Shown piece after piece: positions 1 through 11,704 of a stretch of 64,000 nucleotides of DNA. Numbering within the stretch: the first letter of the stretch is position 1; each line of letters starts with the position of its first letter. The stretch spans positions 1 through 64,000 of the forward strand of contig NZ_JAANIH010000016.1 of NCBI RefSeq assembly GCF_014529705.1. Reading direction: 5' to 3'. The notes beneath the pieces were generated by a model. The model ran no database searches, was not told the origin of the DNA, and worked only from the letters and a program-made list of their open reading frames with translations. Origin of the DNA: Bradyrhizobium campsiandrae. GTDB taxonomy: Bacteria > Pseudomonadota > Alphaproteobacteria > Rhizobiales > Xanthobacteraceae. The translations under genes and the position numbers were made by a program.

Positions 1-29
1 CGTTCTTCCCGCGGCAAGGCAAGACGTGG

Positions 30-52
30 ATGGCCGGGCCAAGCCCGGCCAT
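30..52. repeat. Short perfect palindrome upstream of glyQ (REP-like)
   Basis: Two 10-base arms (atggccgggc and its exact complement) flank the 3-base loop caa. The element lies in the leader region before glyQ. It resembles the many small palindromes found between genes in Bradyrhizobium. No T-run follows, so I do not call it a terminator. Positions 53-203 hold nothing else I recognise, and the open frame that runs through this region into glyQ has no glycyl-tRNA synthetase character before position 204. Confidence 0.6.
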
Positions 53-203
53 GACGAACGGCGACTGGCCTAACCCGGCCGGTACGCTCCGGTCACGGGG
101 TCACGCTTCAGCGTCTGGATATTCCCCCTTTGCCTTGATTCCCACCCCCGCCGTCGATACGGTCCCGCGCGATTCAAAACCCCCGCGAGAGCCTGATCTG
201 ACG

Positions 204-1139
204 ATGGACGCCTCATTGCCCGCCCATATGCACCCGGAACGCTCGTTCCAGGGCTTCATCCTCGCGCTTCAGCGGTTCTGGGCCGAGCAGGGCTGCGTGA
301 TCCTGCAGCCTTACGACATGGAGATGGGCGCAGGCACCTTTCATCCGGCCACCACGCTGCGTGCGCTCGGCCCGAAGTCGTGGAATGCGGCCTATGTGCA
401 GCCCTCGCGCCGCCCTAAAGACGGCCGCTACGGCGAGAACCCGAACCGGATGCAGCACTACTACCAGTTCCAAGTCATCATGAAGCCGTCGCCGCCGAAC
501 CTTCAGGAGCTGTACCTGAAGTCGCTCGCCGCGATCGGCATCGATTGCGCCGTGCACGACATCCGCTTCGTCGAGGACGATTGGGAGAGCCCGACGCTGG
601 GCGCCTGGGGTCTCGGCTGGGAGTGCTGGTGCGACGGCATGGAAGTCAGCCAGTTCACTTATTTCCAGCAGGTCGCCGGCTTCGAATGTGCGCCGGTCGC
701 GGGCGAGCTCACCTACGGCCTCGAGCGCCTCGCCATGTATGTGCAGGGCGTCGATCGCGTCTACGACCTCAACTTCAACGGCCGCGAGGGCGACGCCAAG
801 GTGACCTATGGCGACGTCTTCCTCCAGGCCGAACGGGAATATTCGCGGCACAATTTCGAAGTCGCTGATACCGCGATGCTGTTCGAGCAGTTCAAGATGG
901 CGGAAGCCGCTTGCCGGAAATATCTCGAGTCCGGCTGGCGCGAAGGTAACCGCAGAGAGCATCTGATGGCGCTGCCCGCCTACGACCAGTGCATCAAGGC
1001 GAGCCACGTCTTCAACCTGCTCGACGCGCGCGGCGTGATCTCGGTGACGGAGCGGCAGAGCTACATCTTGCGGGTGCGCGAATTGGCAAAAGCCTGCGGC
1101 GAGGCCTGGATCCACACTGACGCGGGCGGAGCGGCCTGA
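204..1139 (+). CDS. glyQ: Glycyl-tRNA synthetase alpha subunit
   Basis: This is the catalytic subunit of the bacterial alpha2-beta2 glycyl-tRNA synthetase, a cytoplasmic class II enzyme that charges tRNA-Gly. The 311-residue product matches the usual GlyQ length of about 300. The sequence [18 protein letters not shown] near residue 14 is the typical N-terminus, and the class II core follows ([52 protein letters not shown]). The frame is open upstream to position 30 but that extension has no homology to the family. I chose ATG 204; ATG 228 (MHPERSFQG) is an alternative. The stop overlaps the glyS start by one base (TGATG), so the two are translationally coupled. Confidence 0.96.
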   Translation: MDASLPAHMHPERSFQGFILALQRFWAEQGCVILQPYDMEMGAGTFHPATTLRALGPKSWNAAYVQPSRRPKDGRYGENPNRMQHYYQFQVIMKPSPPNLQELYLKSLAAIGIDCAVHDIRFVEDDWESPTLGAWGLGWECWCDGMEVSQFTYFQQVAGFECAPVAGELTYGLERLAMYVQGVDRVYDLNFNGREGDAKVTYGDVFLQAEREYSRHNFEVADTAMLFEQFKMAEAACRKYLESGWREGNRREHLMALPAYDQCIKASHVFNLLDARGVISVTERQSYILRVRELAKACGEAWIHTDAGGAA

Positions 1140-3238
1140 TGCCCGATCTTTTGCTTGAACTGTTTTCGGAAGAAATCCCCGCACGCATGCAAGGAAAGGC
1201 GGCCGACGATCTGCGTCGCCTGGTCACCGACAAACTGGTCGCCGAAGGCCTCGTCTATGAGGGCGCGAAAGCGTTCGCGACGCCGCGCCGCCTCGCGCTC
1301 ACCGTGCACGGCATCCCGGCGCGTCAGCCTGACCTCAAGACCGAACGCCGCGGCCCGAAGGTCGGCGCGCCCGATGCGGCCGTGCAGGGCTTTCTGAAGG
1401 CGACCGGTCTGAAGTCGCTGGACGAGGCCAAGATCCAGCGCGACCCCAAGGGTGACTTCTACATCGGATTGATCGAGAAGCCCGGCCGCGACGCCATCGA
1501 CGTGCTCGCGGAAATCCTTCCCGTCATCGTCAGGACCTTCCCCTGGCCGAAGTCGATGCGCTGGGGCGCACGCTCGGGCAAGCCGGGCTCGCTGAGCTGG
1601 GTGCGTCCGCTGCACGCGATCACCGCGACCTTCGGGCTCGAGACCGAAGAGCCCGATGTCGTGAAGTTCGAGGTCGACGGCATCGAGAGCGGCCAGACGA
1701 CGTACGGCCATCGCTTCATGGCGCCTGCTGCGATTCAGGTCCGCCGCTTCGAGGACTATGAAGCCAAGCTGCTCGACGCGAGGGTCGTGCTCGATCCCGA
1801 GCGGCGCAAGGACGCGATCCTCACCGACGCCAAGCAGCTTGCCTTCGCGCAAGGATTCGAACTGGTCGAGGACCAGAACCTGCTCGACGAAGTCTCGGGT
1901 CTCGTCGAATGGCCGGTCGTGCTGATGGGCTCGTTCGAAGAGGAGTTCTTGAAGACGCCGGATGAGGTGATCCGCGCCACCATCCGCAACAACCAGAAAT
2001 GCTTCGTGGTGCGCGACCCCAAGACGGGCAAGCTCGCCAGCAAGTTCATCCTGGTCGCCAACATCGAGGCCACCGACGGCGGCAAGACCATCATCGGCGG
2101 CAACGAGCGCGTGATCCGCGCGCGGCTGAGCGATGCGAAGTTCTTCTACGAGACAGACCTGAAGATCAAGCTCGAGGATCGGCTGCCGAAATTCGAGCAG
2201 ATCGTGTTCCACGAGAAGCTCGGCACCCAGGCTGCACGCATCAAGCGCATCGAGCGTCTCGCCGCCGAGATCGCGCCGCTGGTCGGCGCCGATGCCGCCA
2301 AGGCCACGCGCGCCGCGCACCTGGCCAAGGCGGATCTGCTGACGGAAGTCGTTGGCGAATTCCCCGAGGTGCAGGGCCTGATGGGCAAATACTACGCGCT
2401 GGCCCAGGGCGAGGACGCCTCGGTCGCGGCTGCCTGCGAAGAGCACTACAAGCCGCAAGGGCCTGCGGATCGCGTGCCGGCCGATCCGGTCAGCGTTGCG
2501 GTGGCGCTCGCGGACAAGCTCGATACGCTGGTCGGATTCTGGGCCATCGATGAGAAGCCGACGGGATCGAAGGATCCATATGCGCTGCGACGTGCGGCGC
2601 TGGGCGTGATCAGATTGATCGCCGAGAACGCACTGCGTTTGTCGCTGATGAAGGTGGCCGCATCCGCGCTCGCCGGCTTGTCGGTGAAGCCAGTCGATGT
2701 GGAGAAACTCCCGAGCGATCTCCTCGCCTTCTTCGCCGACCGCCTCAAGGTCCAGCTCCGCGAGCAGGGCGCGCGTCACGATCTGGTCGATGCCGTGTTC
2801 GCGCTTGGTGGTCAGGACGATTTGCTCATGATCGTCCGCCGCGTCGAGGCGCTCGGCAAATTTCTCGAAACCGACGACGGCAAGAACCTGCTTGCCGGCA
2901 CCAAGCGCGCCAGCAACATCCTCGCGATCGAGGAGAAGAAGGACAAGCGGACCTTCGACGGCGCGCCGGATGCCGCGCTCTATGGCCTCGCCGAGGAAAA
3001 GGCGCTGGCGAAAGCGATCGGCGAAGTGAAGGCGGAAGCAAGTGCCGCCGTCTCCAAGGAAGACTTCGCTGCCGCCATGAGCGCGATGGCCAAGCTTCGC
3101 CCGCCGGTCGATGCGTTCTTCAACAAGGTTCGCGTCAACGACGATGATGCGAAGGTGCGCGAGAACCGCCTGAAGCTGCTGAACGAGATCCGCAGCGCCA
3201 CGCGTGCGGTCGCGGATTTCTCCAAGATCCAGGACTGA
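1139..3238 (+). CDS. glyS: Glycyl-tRNA synthetase beta subunit
   Basis: This is the tRNA-recognition subunit that partners GlyQ. The 699 residues match the family length of about 690. The N-terminus [18 protein letters not shown] is diagnostic for GlyS. Other family features are [22 protein letters not shown], the [10 protein letters not shown] block and a helical C-terminal region ending in a short Lys/Glu-rich tail. It starts at the base where glyQ ends, giving a two-gene operon. No terminator is visible after it; the next 290 bases hold a large palindromic repeat. Confidence 0.96.
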   Translation: MPDLLLELFSEEIPARMQGKAADDLRRLVTDKLVAEGLVYEGAKAFATPRRLALTVHGIPARQPDLKTERRGPKVGAPDAAVQGFLKATGLKSLDEAKIQRDPKGDFYIGLIEKPGRDAIDVLAEILPVIVRTFPWPKSMRWGARSGKPGSLSWVRPLHAITATFGLETEEPDVVKFEVDGIESGQTTYGHRFMAPAAIQVRRFEDYEAKLLDARVVLDPERRKDAILTDAKQLAFAQGFELVEDQNLLDEVSGLVEWPVVLMGSFEEEFLKTPDEVIRATIRNNQKCFVVRDPKTGKLASKFILVANIEATDGGKTIIGGNERVIRARLSDAKFFYETDLKIKLEDRLPKFEQIVFHEKLGTQAARIKRIERLAAEIAPLVGADAAKATRAAHLAKADLLTEVVGEFPEVQGLMGKYYALAQGEDASVAAACEEHYKPQGPADRVPADPVSVAVALADKLDTLVGFWAIDEKPTGSKDPYALRRAALGVIRLIAENALRLSLMKVAASALAGLSVKPVDVEKLPSDLLAFFADRLKVQLREQGARHDLVDAVFALGGQDDLLMIVRRVEALGKFLETDDGKNLLAGTKRASNILAIEEKKDKRTFDGAPDAALYGLAEEKALAKAIGEVKAEASAAVSKEDFAAAMSAMAKLRPPVDAFFNKVRVNDDDAKVRENRLKLLNEIRSATRAVADFSKIQD

Positions 3239-3261
3239 GGCGCGGTAAATAACGTTGTCAT

Positions 3262-3390
3262 GCCCCCGGACGCAGCGCAGCGCTTCTTCAGCGGTGCGCT
3301 GCAGAGCCGGGGCCCGCGCTTGCCTCGTGCTCGGAGCTTCTGGGTCCCGGCTCGGCGCCGCAACGCTTCGCGCTGCGTCGCGTCCGGGAC
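3262..3390. repeat. Large imperfect palindromic repeat after glyS
   Basis: The outer arms ccccggacgcagcgcagcgc (starting about 3264) and gcgctgcgtcgcgtccggg (about 3370-3388) are inverted copies. An inner pair, agagccggggccc (3303-3315) and gggtcccggctc (3344-3355), is also inverted. The whole folds into a long interrupted hairpin. This is the architecture of the Bradyrhizobium intergenic palindromes. It lies in the 289-base gap between glyS and the convergent DUF1236 gene and could act as a bidirectional transcript end, but there is no clear T-run. Confidence 0.65.
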
Positions 3391-3527
3391 GCGAGAGCAT
3401 GCACGTATGCCACAAAAATGCCCCGCCCGGCGGGGGGAGGACCGGACGGGGCCTGATGTCCGCTTACTCTGCTCGCGTCAGCCAGATTGATGTGACGCGC
3501 CGGACATCGAGTTGATTTCCAGGAGCG

Positions 3528-3893
3528 CTAGTCCATCACCTCGACGATGCGCCGCGAGCGCGGCTCGACTAGCACCGTTTCACCGTTCACGACCGTGTAG
3601 CGATAGGTCGTCGCGCCAAAACGTTGCGGCACGTCATAATAGGTGATGCCGGTTTCAGGTAAGGTGGCACCGACCACGACGCGGTCGGGAATGCTGAAGG
3701 CCGGCACGCGTTGCTCGACGACATAGTCCCGGAAAGCCGGCCGCTGCTCGACCGCAATGGTCGGGCCGCTATCGACCACCACGGGCGCGCGTCCCACTGT
3801 GATCCCGGTTTGCGCCTGCGCTGCGACGGGCGAGCCGATCGCGGCCGCGAGCGCTGCGAGGGCAAGAATCCTGTTTCGAATCCTGTTCCGCAT
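3528..3893 (-). CDS. DUF1236 small exported protein
   Basis: The 121-residue product starts with basic residues (MRNRIRNR), then a hydrophobic segment and an AQAQ region typical of Sec signal-peptide cleavage, so export to the periplasm is predicted. The mature part has the DUF1236 pattern: VVVGATLPETGITYYDVP, then YRYTVVNGETVLVEPRSRRIVEV. The function of DUF1236 is unknown; the family is common in Bradyrhizobium and related genera. I chose ATG 3893 because GAAGGAG lies six bases before it; a TTG two codons upstream (3899) overlaps that ribosome binding site. It is monocistronic and convergent with glyS. Confidence 0.85.
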   Translation of the reverse strand: MRNRIRNRILALAALAAAIGSPVAAQAQTGITVGRAPVVVDSGPTIAVEQRPAFRDYVVEQRVPAFSIPDRVVVGATLPETGITYYDVPQRFGATTYRYTVVNGETVLVEPRSRRIVEVMD

Positions 3894-4125
3894 GGGCAAC
3901 TCCTTCGACGTGCTTTGCGACGTGATTGACGGGAAGCGCGAGTGGCGCGACCGGTTGCCAATGCTGCGGCGCGCGCGATGTTCCGAAAAAGCGCTGCCCT
4001 ATCCGCGGCAATTTCGGGCAGTTTTCGCGAAGCCGGGAACTCGTGCCGCGTTTGTGCGTCTCTACCCGCCGAACCCGGTCCGCTATGATCCGCCCGCGAT
4101 TCGCCCACGTCACGAAAGATAATTC

Positions 4126-4281
4126 ATGCACATCACAGTCGCCCACATCTCGCCGCTCCTGTCACTGCTGGCGGGGGTGCTCATCTTGATCATGCCGCGG
4201 CTTCTCAACCTGATCGTTGCGATTTTTCTCATCATCAATGGTGCGATCGGGCTCGGTTTGTTGAAGTGGCTCCATCTCTAG
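4126..4281 (+). CDS. DUF3096-type small membrane protein (51 aa)
   Basis: This very short frame is complete from ATG to TAG. The product begins MHITVAHISPLLSLLAGVLI and is almost entirely hydrophobic: two predicted membrane helices (about residues 9-25 and 28-47) separated by MPRLLN, and a short KWLHL end. The length of about 50 residues, the SLLAGVLILIMPRLLN pattern and the NGAIGL segment match the DUF3096 family of tiny bacterial inner-membrane proteins of unknown role. No strong Shine-Dalgarno is visible (gaaagataattc precedes the ATG). It stands alone between the divergent DUF1236 gene and ppdK. Confidence 0.8.
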   Translation: MHITVAHISPLLSLLAGVLILIMPRLLNLIVAIFLIINGAIGLGLLKWLHL

Positions 4282-4377
4282 GCCTTCATTTTCCGGAACT
4301 CTTCGACTTGCGCGGGCCCGCCCAAAATGGTGTAAGGCCCGCAATTTCCCGTCCCTCTCGCAGGTTGTGTGCAAGCT

Positions 4378-7326
<2,949 letters not shown>

Positions 7327-7350
7327 GGCGGAAGCGAGAGTGTGATGTGA

Positions 7351-7379
7351 AGAGGCGGAGCTGGGCTCCGCCTCTTTTT
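7351..7379 (+). terminator. Rho-independent terminator of ppdK
   Basis: A perfect 11-base stem (agaggcggagc paired with gctccgcctct) has the three-base loop tgg and runs into a T-run (7375-7379, continuing as gtttg). It lies 24 bases after the ppdK stop. This is the clearest intrinsic terminator in the window. Confidence 0.9.
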
Positions 7380-7426
7380 GTTTGAGGTGATCGCACAGCT
7401 GTTGAATTCACGCAGCTGTCTGCTCC

Positions 7427-7548
7427 GTCATCCTGAGGCGCGAGCGGCGCGACGCAAAGCGTCGCGCCGGGAGCCTCGAAGGATGAAGCGGCCGAGATGC
7501 AGTCGGGCCGTCGCCCTTCGAGGGCCGCTGAAGAAGCGAGCACCTCAG
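7427..7548. repeat. Palindromic repeat interrupted by the insertion sequence
   Basis: The left arm begins gtcatcctgag (7427-7437), and an internal hairpin cgacgcaaagcgtcg follows. The block ends gcgagcacctcag at 7548. The matching right arm, ctcaggatgac, is found only on the other side of the insertion sequence (9054-9064). Joining 7548 to 9059 restores a continuous palindrome of the type that begins gtcatcctgag and ends ctcaggatgac. The insertion therefore split a pre-existing repeat. Confidence 0.75.
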
Positions 7549-9053
7549 AGGGTGTGAATTTTTCGCGAAAACTGTAGGCGTGGCGGTCCCGGTGTGATTC
7601 CCTGCAAAGGCAGATGTGGAGGAGCGCGGGATGGCTGACGACAAGCTGTTTGGAGAACTGCCTGAGCAGCCGGCGCCGCGGGCTAATGCGGCGCCTTCGG
7701 GAGCACCGCGCCTGCGCGAACCGAAGCGCAATCAGATTGAGTTGCGGGCAGTGGATATCGAGAGCTTGATCGGGGAAGAGCATCCGGTGCGCGTGATCTG
7801 GGCTTATGTCGAAGGTCTCGACCTGAGCGAGCTTGAGGACCGGATCAAGGCGCGGGATGAGCGCCCTGGTCATCCGGCCACTTCGCCGCGGCTTCTGCTG
7901 GCGCTGTGGCTCTATGCCACCAGCGAGGGCGTCGGCAGCGGGCGTGCGCTGGAGCGGCTTTGCGAGAGCCAGGATGTGTACCGCTGGCTGTGTGGGGGCG
8001 TGTCGGTGAACCATCACACGCTAACGGACTTCCGGATTGAACACGCCGTTCTGCTTGACCGGCTGCTCGCCGAACATCTGGCGGCGTTGGCCAAGGCCGG
8101 CCTCGTCGACCTGGATACCCTGGCCCAGGACGGCGTGCGGATCCGGGCGAGTGCCGGCGCCGCTTCGTTCCGGCGGGAGGCGACGCTCGATCGTCATCTG
8201 GCGACGGCGCAAGCGGTTGTGGACGAACTCAGGCGAGAGGTCGAGACGCGCTCCGATGCCAGCAATCAGCGTATCAAGGCGGCCAAGGAACGGGCGGCGC
8301 GTGAGCGCTTGGAGCGCGTCAAGGCGGCGCAGGCGGCGCTCGCCGATATCAAGCGACAACGCGAAGCGCGCGAAGATAGGCGCAGCAACGGCAAAAAGCC
8401 GAAGGAGCCTCGCGCCTCCACCACCGATCCGCAGGCCCGCGTCATGAAGATGTCGGATGGCGGCTTCCGTCCTGGATACAACGTGCAGGTGGTCAGCTCG
8501 GCTGGCGAGCAAATCGTGGTCGGGTTCGAGGTGACCAATGTCGGCTCCGATCGGGGCCTGATGCGACCAATGCAGGATCGCCTGCGCGCACGAACGGGCC
8601 GTCTTCCACGACGCTATCTCGTCGATGGCGGCTTTGGCAGCGCCGAGGACATTGAGTGGGCACACGACCAAGGGATTGAGGTCTTTTGCCCGCCCACTCA
8701 GTCCAAGCACGGCACCGATCCCTGCCTGCCGCGGCGCGGCGACGGCCCTGGCGTATTGGCCTGGCGGACCCGAATGGCAAGCGAGGCGGGCAAGGCCCAG
8801 TACAAACCTCGCTCGATCTGCGAATGCATCCATGCCCGTTGGCGCAACTGGAACCTGCGGCTACTGACCGTACGCGGCATCGAAAAGGTCCGAGCCGCTG
8901 TGCTCTGGTACGCACTCGCCAACAACATCTTGCAAGGCCATCGGCTCGCCAACGCCTAAACGCGACACCAGCCCCCGGCCGAATCCTCGAAACCATCCCC
9001 ATCGAACTTGCCCGCAGACGAAAACGCCGCGAAAATCCGAAAGCTTCAATGCT
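7549..9053 (+). mobile_element. IS1182-family insertion sequence, about 1.5 kb
   Basis: The element carries one intact transposase gene (7631-8959). Candidate ends are tips reading agggtgtgaattttt (left) and agcattgaagc (right, reverse complement), with an internal ttttcgcg at both ends, offset by about seven bases. The bases CTCAG occur just outside both ends (7544-7548 and 9054-9058) and are a plausible target duplication, because removing the element and one copy rebuilds a palindromic repeat. Exact ends are inferred from that reconstruction and could be off by a few bases. Confidence 0.75.
7631..8959 (+). CDS. IS1182-family transposase
   Basis: The 442-residue DDE transposase appears full length and uninterrupted. 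The N-terminal DUF772-like region (EEHPVRVIWAYVEGLDL, HPATSPRLLLALWLYA, VSVNHHTLTDFR) is typical of IS5/IS1182 relatives. The likely catalytic acids are the Asp of LAQDGVRIRASA (about residue 166), the Asp of YLVDGGFGSAEDIE (about residue 332), and the Glu of CECIHARWRNWNLR, followed by the usual VRGIEKVRAAVLWYALANN end. A Lys/Arg/Glu-rich coiled segment (about residues 195-255) separates the first two acids. The start is ATG 7631, preceded by GGAGGAG. Nothing suggests inactivation, so the element may still be mobile. Confidence 0.9.
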   Translation: MADDKLFGELPEQPAPRANAAPSGAPRLREPKRNQIELRAVDIESLIGEEHPVRVIWAYVEGLDLSELEDRIKARDERPGHPATSPRLLLALWLYATSEGVGSGRALERLCESQDVYRWLCGGVSVNHHTLTDFRIEHAVLLDRLLAEHLAALAKAGLVDLDTLAQDGVRIRASAGAASFRREATLDRHLATAQAVVDELRREVETRSDASNQRIKAAKERAARERLERVKAAQAALADIKRQREAREDRRSNGKKPKEPRASTTDPQARVMKMSDGGFRPGYNVQVVSSAGEQIVVGFEVTNVGSDRGLMRPMQDRLRARTGRLPRRYLVDGGFGSAEDIEWAHDQGIEVFCPPTQSKHGTDPCLPRRGDGPGVLAWRTRMASEAGKAQYKPRSICECIHARWRNWNLRLLTVRGIEKVRAAVLWYALANNILQGHRLANA

Positions 9054-9064
9054 CTCAGGATGAC

Positions 9065-9347
9065 GGTGAACTTTCGTGCGTCCCGTAATGATACGTGCGG
9101 GCAAGAACCGCCGGCAAGAGTTCCTTCACCATTCGCGTTGACCGATCGTTTACCGCTTCAAATGACGCGGCCTTTACCAACGCACATCGTCGCTCCGTGA
9201 AAACACCCGACATCGCTTGAGTGTGCCCCGCGCGCAACGCCGATTAACGCCCCGGCAACCTAAATTGGATACTCACGATAAAGATCGAATTGCACGGATG
9301 TACTGAGTTCGATCGGAGACTGGCGTAAGCGTAGCGTGAGCGTATCG
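9065..9347. other. Intergenic stretch with no recognised gene
   Basis: This gap lies between the insertion sequence and the wall hydrolase gene. I find no convincing coding frame, RNA gene or strong terminator. It is somewhat less GC-rich near 9260-9300 (aaattggatactcacgataaag), which is where a promoter for the downstream gene would be expected, but no clear -35/-10 pair stands out. Confidence 0.5.
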
Positions 9348-10811
9348 ATGTCAGTGTTGCGTAACCATCCGAAGGGCGCGCGGTTCGCGTCCTTCGGACT
9401 AGGTCTCCTGGTCTTCGCGCTGATGCCGCGGGAGACCGGCTATCAGGACATAGGCTCGCTGCTCGCGCGTCAGCCCGGCGTCGCCGAGCGCTGGCAGAAG
9501 CAGGTGTTCTCTGCGGCCTCTTCCATTCAGCTCGCCACTTACAGCTTCTCGCGCCCGATTGGGACCTCCGCGCCGCAGAGCGCGATGGTGCGTCTGGCGA
9601 GCCTCGATGGCCGCGACGTCACCGGCACGATTTCCCGCGGCAATCCGGTCTTGCAGGCGCCGACGCGCTACCAGGCTTCCGACTTTCCCAAGGTCGATCG
9701 CGCGCTGAAGGGCGATCGTCTCGCCACCGCGACGCCGGCACCCGCGCCGGAGACAGTTGCACCGGCTCCCGCGCCAGCGCAGCAGGATCCCGCGACATCG
9801 AACAGCTCCGTGTTCGGCGCCAAGACCGCTCAGCTTCCGCTCGCGCCGCCGCAGGCGATGTCGCCGGAATCCGCGGCGGCACTCGATCCGGAGCTCCAGG
9901 AAGCGATGCGCGCGCCGCCATTGGCTCAATATGCAAATCCGCCGAAGGCAGACGACAATGCGCTGTCTTTCGCCGCCCAACCGCTCAACACGCTGAAGCA
10001 GGCCACAGTCGCCCCGCCGCCGCGCGATGCTTTCAGCGTCAAGACGTCGAACCTGTTCTTCGGCAGCTCCTCGCTTGGCGGCAATCTCGAGAGCATCGAG
10101 AGCTGGCAACCCGGCGCCGAGCCGCTGATCGTGATGCCCGACCCGGACATGAAACTGGCCTCGCTGTCGCCGCCGAACGAGGACGTCGCGGCCGCGACCG
10201 AGAGCGGCGAGAGCGTCGCGCCGAAGGGCGAGGTCAATGCCGACAACCAGCGCGCCAAATCGCCGGCCGAGCGCCTGGCGCTCGACGAGAAGTCACGCGC
10301 CAAGTCGGAAAAATGTCTTGCCGAGGCGGTCTATTTCGAATCCCGCGGCGAAGCCGTGCGCGGCCAGATCGCGGTCGCGCAGGTCGTGATGAACCGCGTC
10401 TTCTCCGGCAAATACCCTGATACGGTGTGCGGCGTGGTCTATCAGAACAAATATCGTCACTTCGCCTGCCAGTTCACCTTCGCCTGCGACAACAATCCCG
10501 ACGTGATCCGCGAGCCCGAGATGTGGGAGCGCGCCAAGAAGATCTCGAAGGCCATGCTCGACGGCCAGATCTGGTTGCCTGAGGTCGGCAAGTCGACGCA
10601 CTACCACGCCTATTGGGTGCGTCCGTCCTGGGTCGCCGAGATGAAGAAGATGTACAAGACCGGCGTGCACACCTTCTACCGGCCGCGCAATTGGGGCGAC
10701 GGAGCTGAGGAGCCGAGCTGGGGTACCCCGGCGCAGACCGCCGCGCTCTCGGCCGAGCTCGCGCAGGAGGCCAAGAGCTCAGCCGAGATGGGCGTGACCG
10801 AGCGAAGGTAG
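9348..10811 (+). CDS. SleB/CwlJ-type cell wall hydrolase
   Basis: The C-terminal third holds a Hydrolase_2 (SleB-like) domain: CLAEAVYFESRGEAVRGQ with the catalytic-type Glu, VAQVVMNRVFSGKYPDTVCG, FACQFTFACD, and HYHAYWVRPSW near the end. Such domains cleave peptidoglycan (lytic transglycosylase or amidase of the spore-cortex-enzyme type). In non-sporing alphaproteobacteria they are thought to remodel the envelope. The N-terminus has a single hydrophobic segment (FASFGLGLLVFALMP), so it is probably membrane-anchored, with a Pro/Ala-rich linker in the periplasm. The product has 487 residues from ATG 9348; GTG 9336 is an alternative start. It converges on nadC with a 4-base gap. Confidence 0.82.
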   Translation: MSVLRNHPKGARFASFGLGLLVFALMPRETGYQDIGSLLARQPGVAERWQKQVFSAASSIQLATYSFSRPIGTSAPQSAMVRLASLDGRDVTGTISRGNPVLQAPTRYQASDFPKVDRALKGDRLATATPAPAPETVAPAPAPAQQDPATSNSSVFGAKTAQLPLAPPQAMSPESAAALDPELQEAMRAPPLAQYANPPKADDNALSFAAQPLNTLKQATVAPPPRDAFSVKTSNLFFGSSSLGGNLESIESWQPGAEPLIVMPDPDMKLASLSPPNEDVAAATESGESVAPKGEVNADNQRAKSPAERLALDEKSRAKSEKCLAEAVYFESRGEAVRGQIAVAQVVMNRVFSGKYPDTVCGVVYQNKYRHFACQFTFACDNNPDVIREPEMWERAKKISKAMLDGQIWLPEVGKSTHYHAYWVRPSWVAEMKKMYKTGVHTFYRPRNWGDGAEEPSWGTPAQTAALSAELAQEAKSSAEMGVTERR

Positions 10812-10815
10812 CCGC

Positions 10816-11694
10816 TCACATCTCGATATCCAGCGCGCAGTCCAAGTTTGGTGCCGAGTGCGTCAGCGCGCCTGACGAGGCGTAGTCGACGCCGGTGGCC
10901 GCGATCGCCGCAATCGAATCCGGCGTGACGCCGCCGGAGGCTTCCAGCTTCAGGCGGCCTTCCGTCATCCGGACGGCCTCGCGCAAGGTTGCGATGTCCA
11001 TGTTGTCGAGCAGCACGGCATCGGCGAGGCCGGTGTCGAGCACCTCGCGTAGCTGTGCCAGCGTATCCACCTCGATCTCGATCTTGACCAGATGGCCGGC
11101 ATGCGCCCGTGCCCGCTCCAGCACGGGGCGGATGCCGCCGGCGACCGCGATGTGATTGTCCTTGATCAGGATCGCGTCGTCGAGGCCGAAACGGTGGTTG
11201 AAGCCGCCGCCGCAGCGCACCGCGTATTTCTCCAGCGCCCGCAATCCCGGCGTGGTCTTCCGCGTGCAGCAGATGCGCATCTTGGTGCCCTCGGTGCGGG
11301 CGACGTAATCGGCCGTGAGCGTGGCGACGCCCGAGAGGCGGCCGACGAAATTCAGCGCCGTCCGCTCCGCGGTGAGGATGGCGCGGGCCGGCCCCGAGAT
11401 CGTCAACACCTGCTGCCCGCGGGTTACGCGCGCCGCATCGCGGACATGCGCGCGCACCTCGATGTCTGCGGAGAGCTTGTGGAGCGTCGCCAGCGCCAGC
11501 GGCAGGCCGGCCATGATTCCGGACTGGCGTGCAACCAGGACGGCCTGCGCTTTGGTCGCTTCCGGGATCGTTGCGAGCGAGGTGACATCGCCGGCGCGGC
11601 CGAGATCCTCGTCGAGTGCGCGATGTACGGCCTCGTCGATGGCGAGAGGGGAAAGGAAGGCGTCGGGACAGAGCAGGGCGGTCGGGGTGATCAT
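10816..11694 (-). CDS. nadC: Nicotinate-nucleotide pyrophosphorylase (quinolinate phosphoribosyltransferase)
   Basis: NadC converts quinolinate and PRPP to nicotinate mononucleotide, the last step of the de novo pyridine ring pathway. The 292 residues fit the family. Diagnostic stretches are [54 protein letters not shown] and EIEVDTLAQ, followed by LLDNMD and LEASGGV, which make up the phosphoribosyl-binding barrel. It is the last gene of nadA-nadB-nadC on the minus strand, 10 bases after nadB. The frame ends four bases from the convergent wall hydrolase stop. Confidence 0.96.
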   Translation of the reverse strand: MITPTALLCPDAFLSPLAIDEAVHRALDEDLGRAGDVTSLATIPEATKAQAVLVARQSGIMAGLPLALATLHKLSADIEVRAHVRDAARVTRGQQVLTISGPARAILTAERTALNFVGRLSGVATLTADYVARTEGTKMRICCTRKTTPGLRALEKYAVRCGGGFNHRFGLDDAILIKDNHIAVAGGIRPVLERARAHAGHLVKIEIEVDTLAQLREVLDTGLADAVLLDNMDIATLREAVRMTEGRLKLEASGGVTPDSIAAIAATGVDYASSGALTHSAPNLDCALDIEM

Positions 11695-11704
11695 GGGAGT
11701 TCCT

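Noticed and set aside
1061..3415. Very long open frame antisense to glyS (784 codons)
   Set aside because: High-GC third positions keep the antisense frame open. The translation has no domain character, and glyS on the other strand is certain. The same holds for long antisense frames at 5293-7221, 11315-13240, 37608-39653 and 39434-41008.
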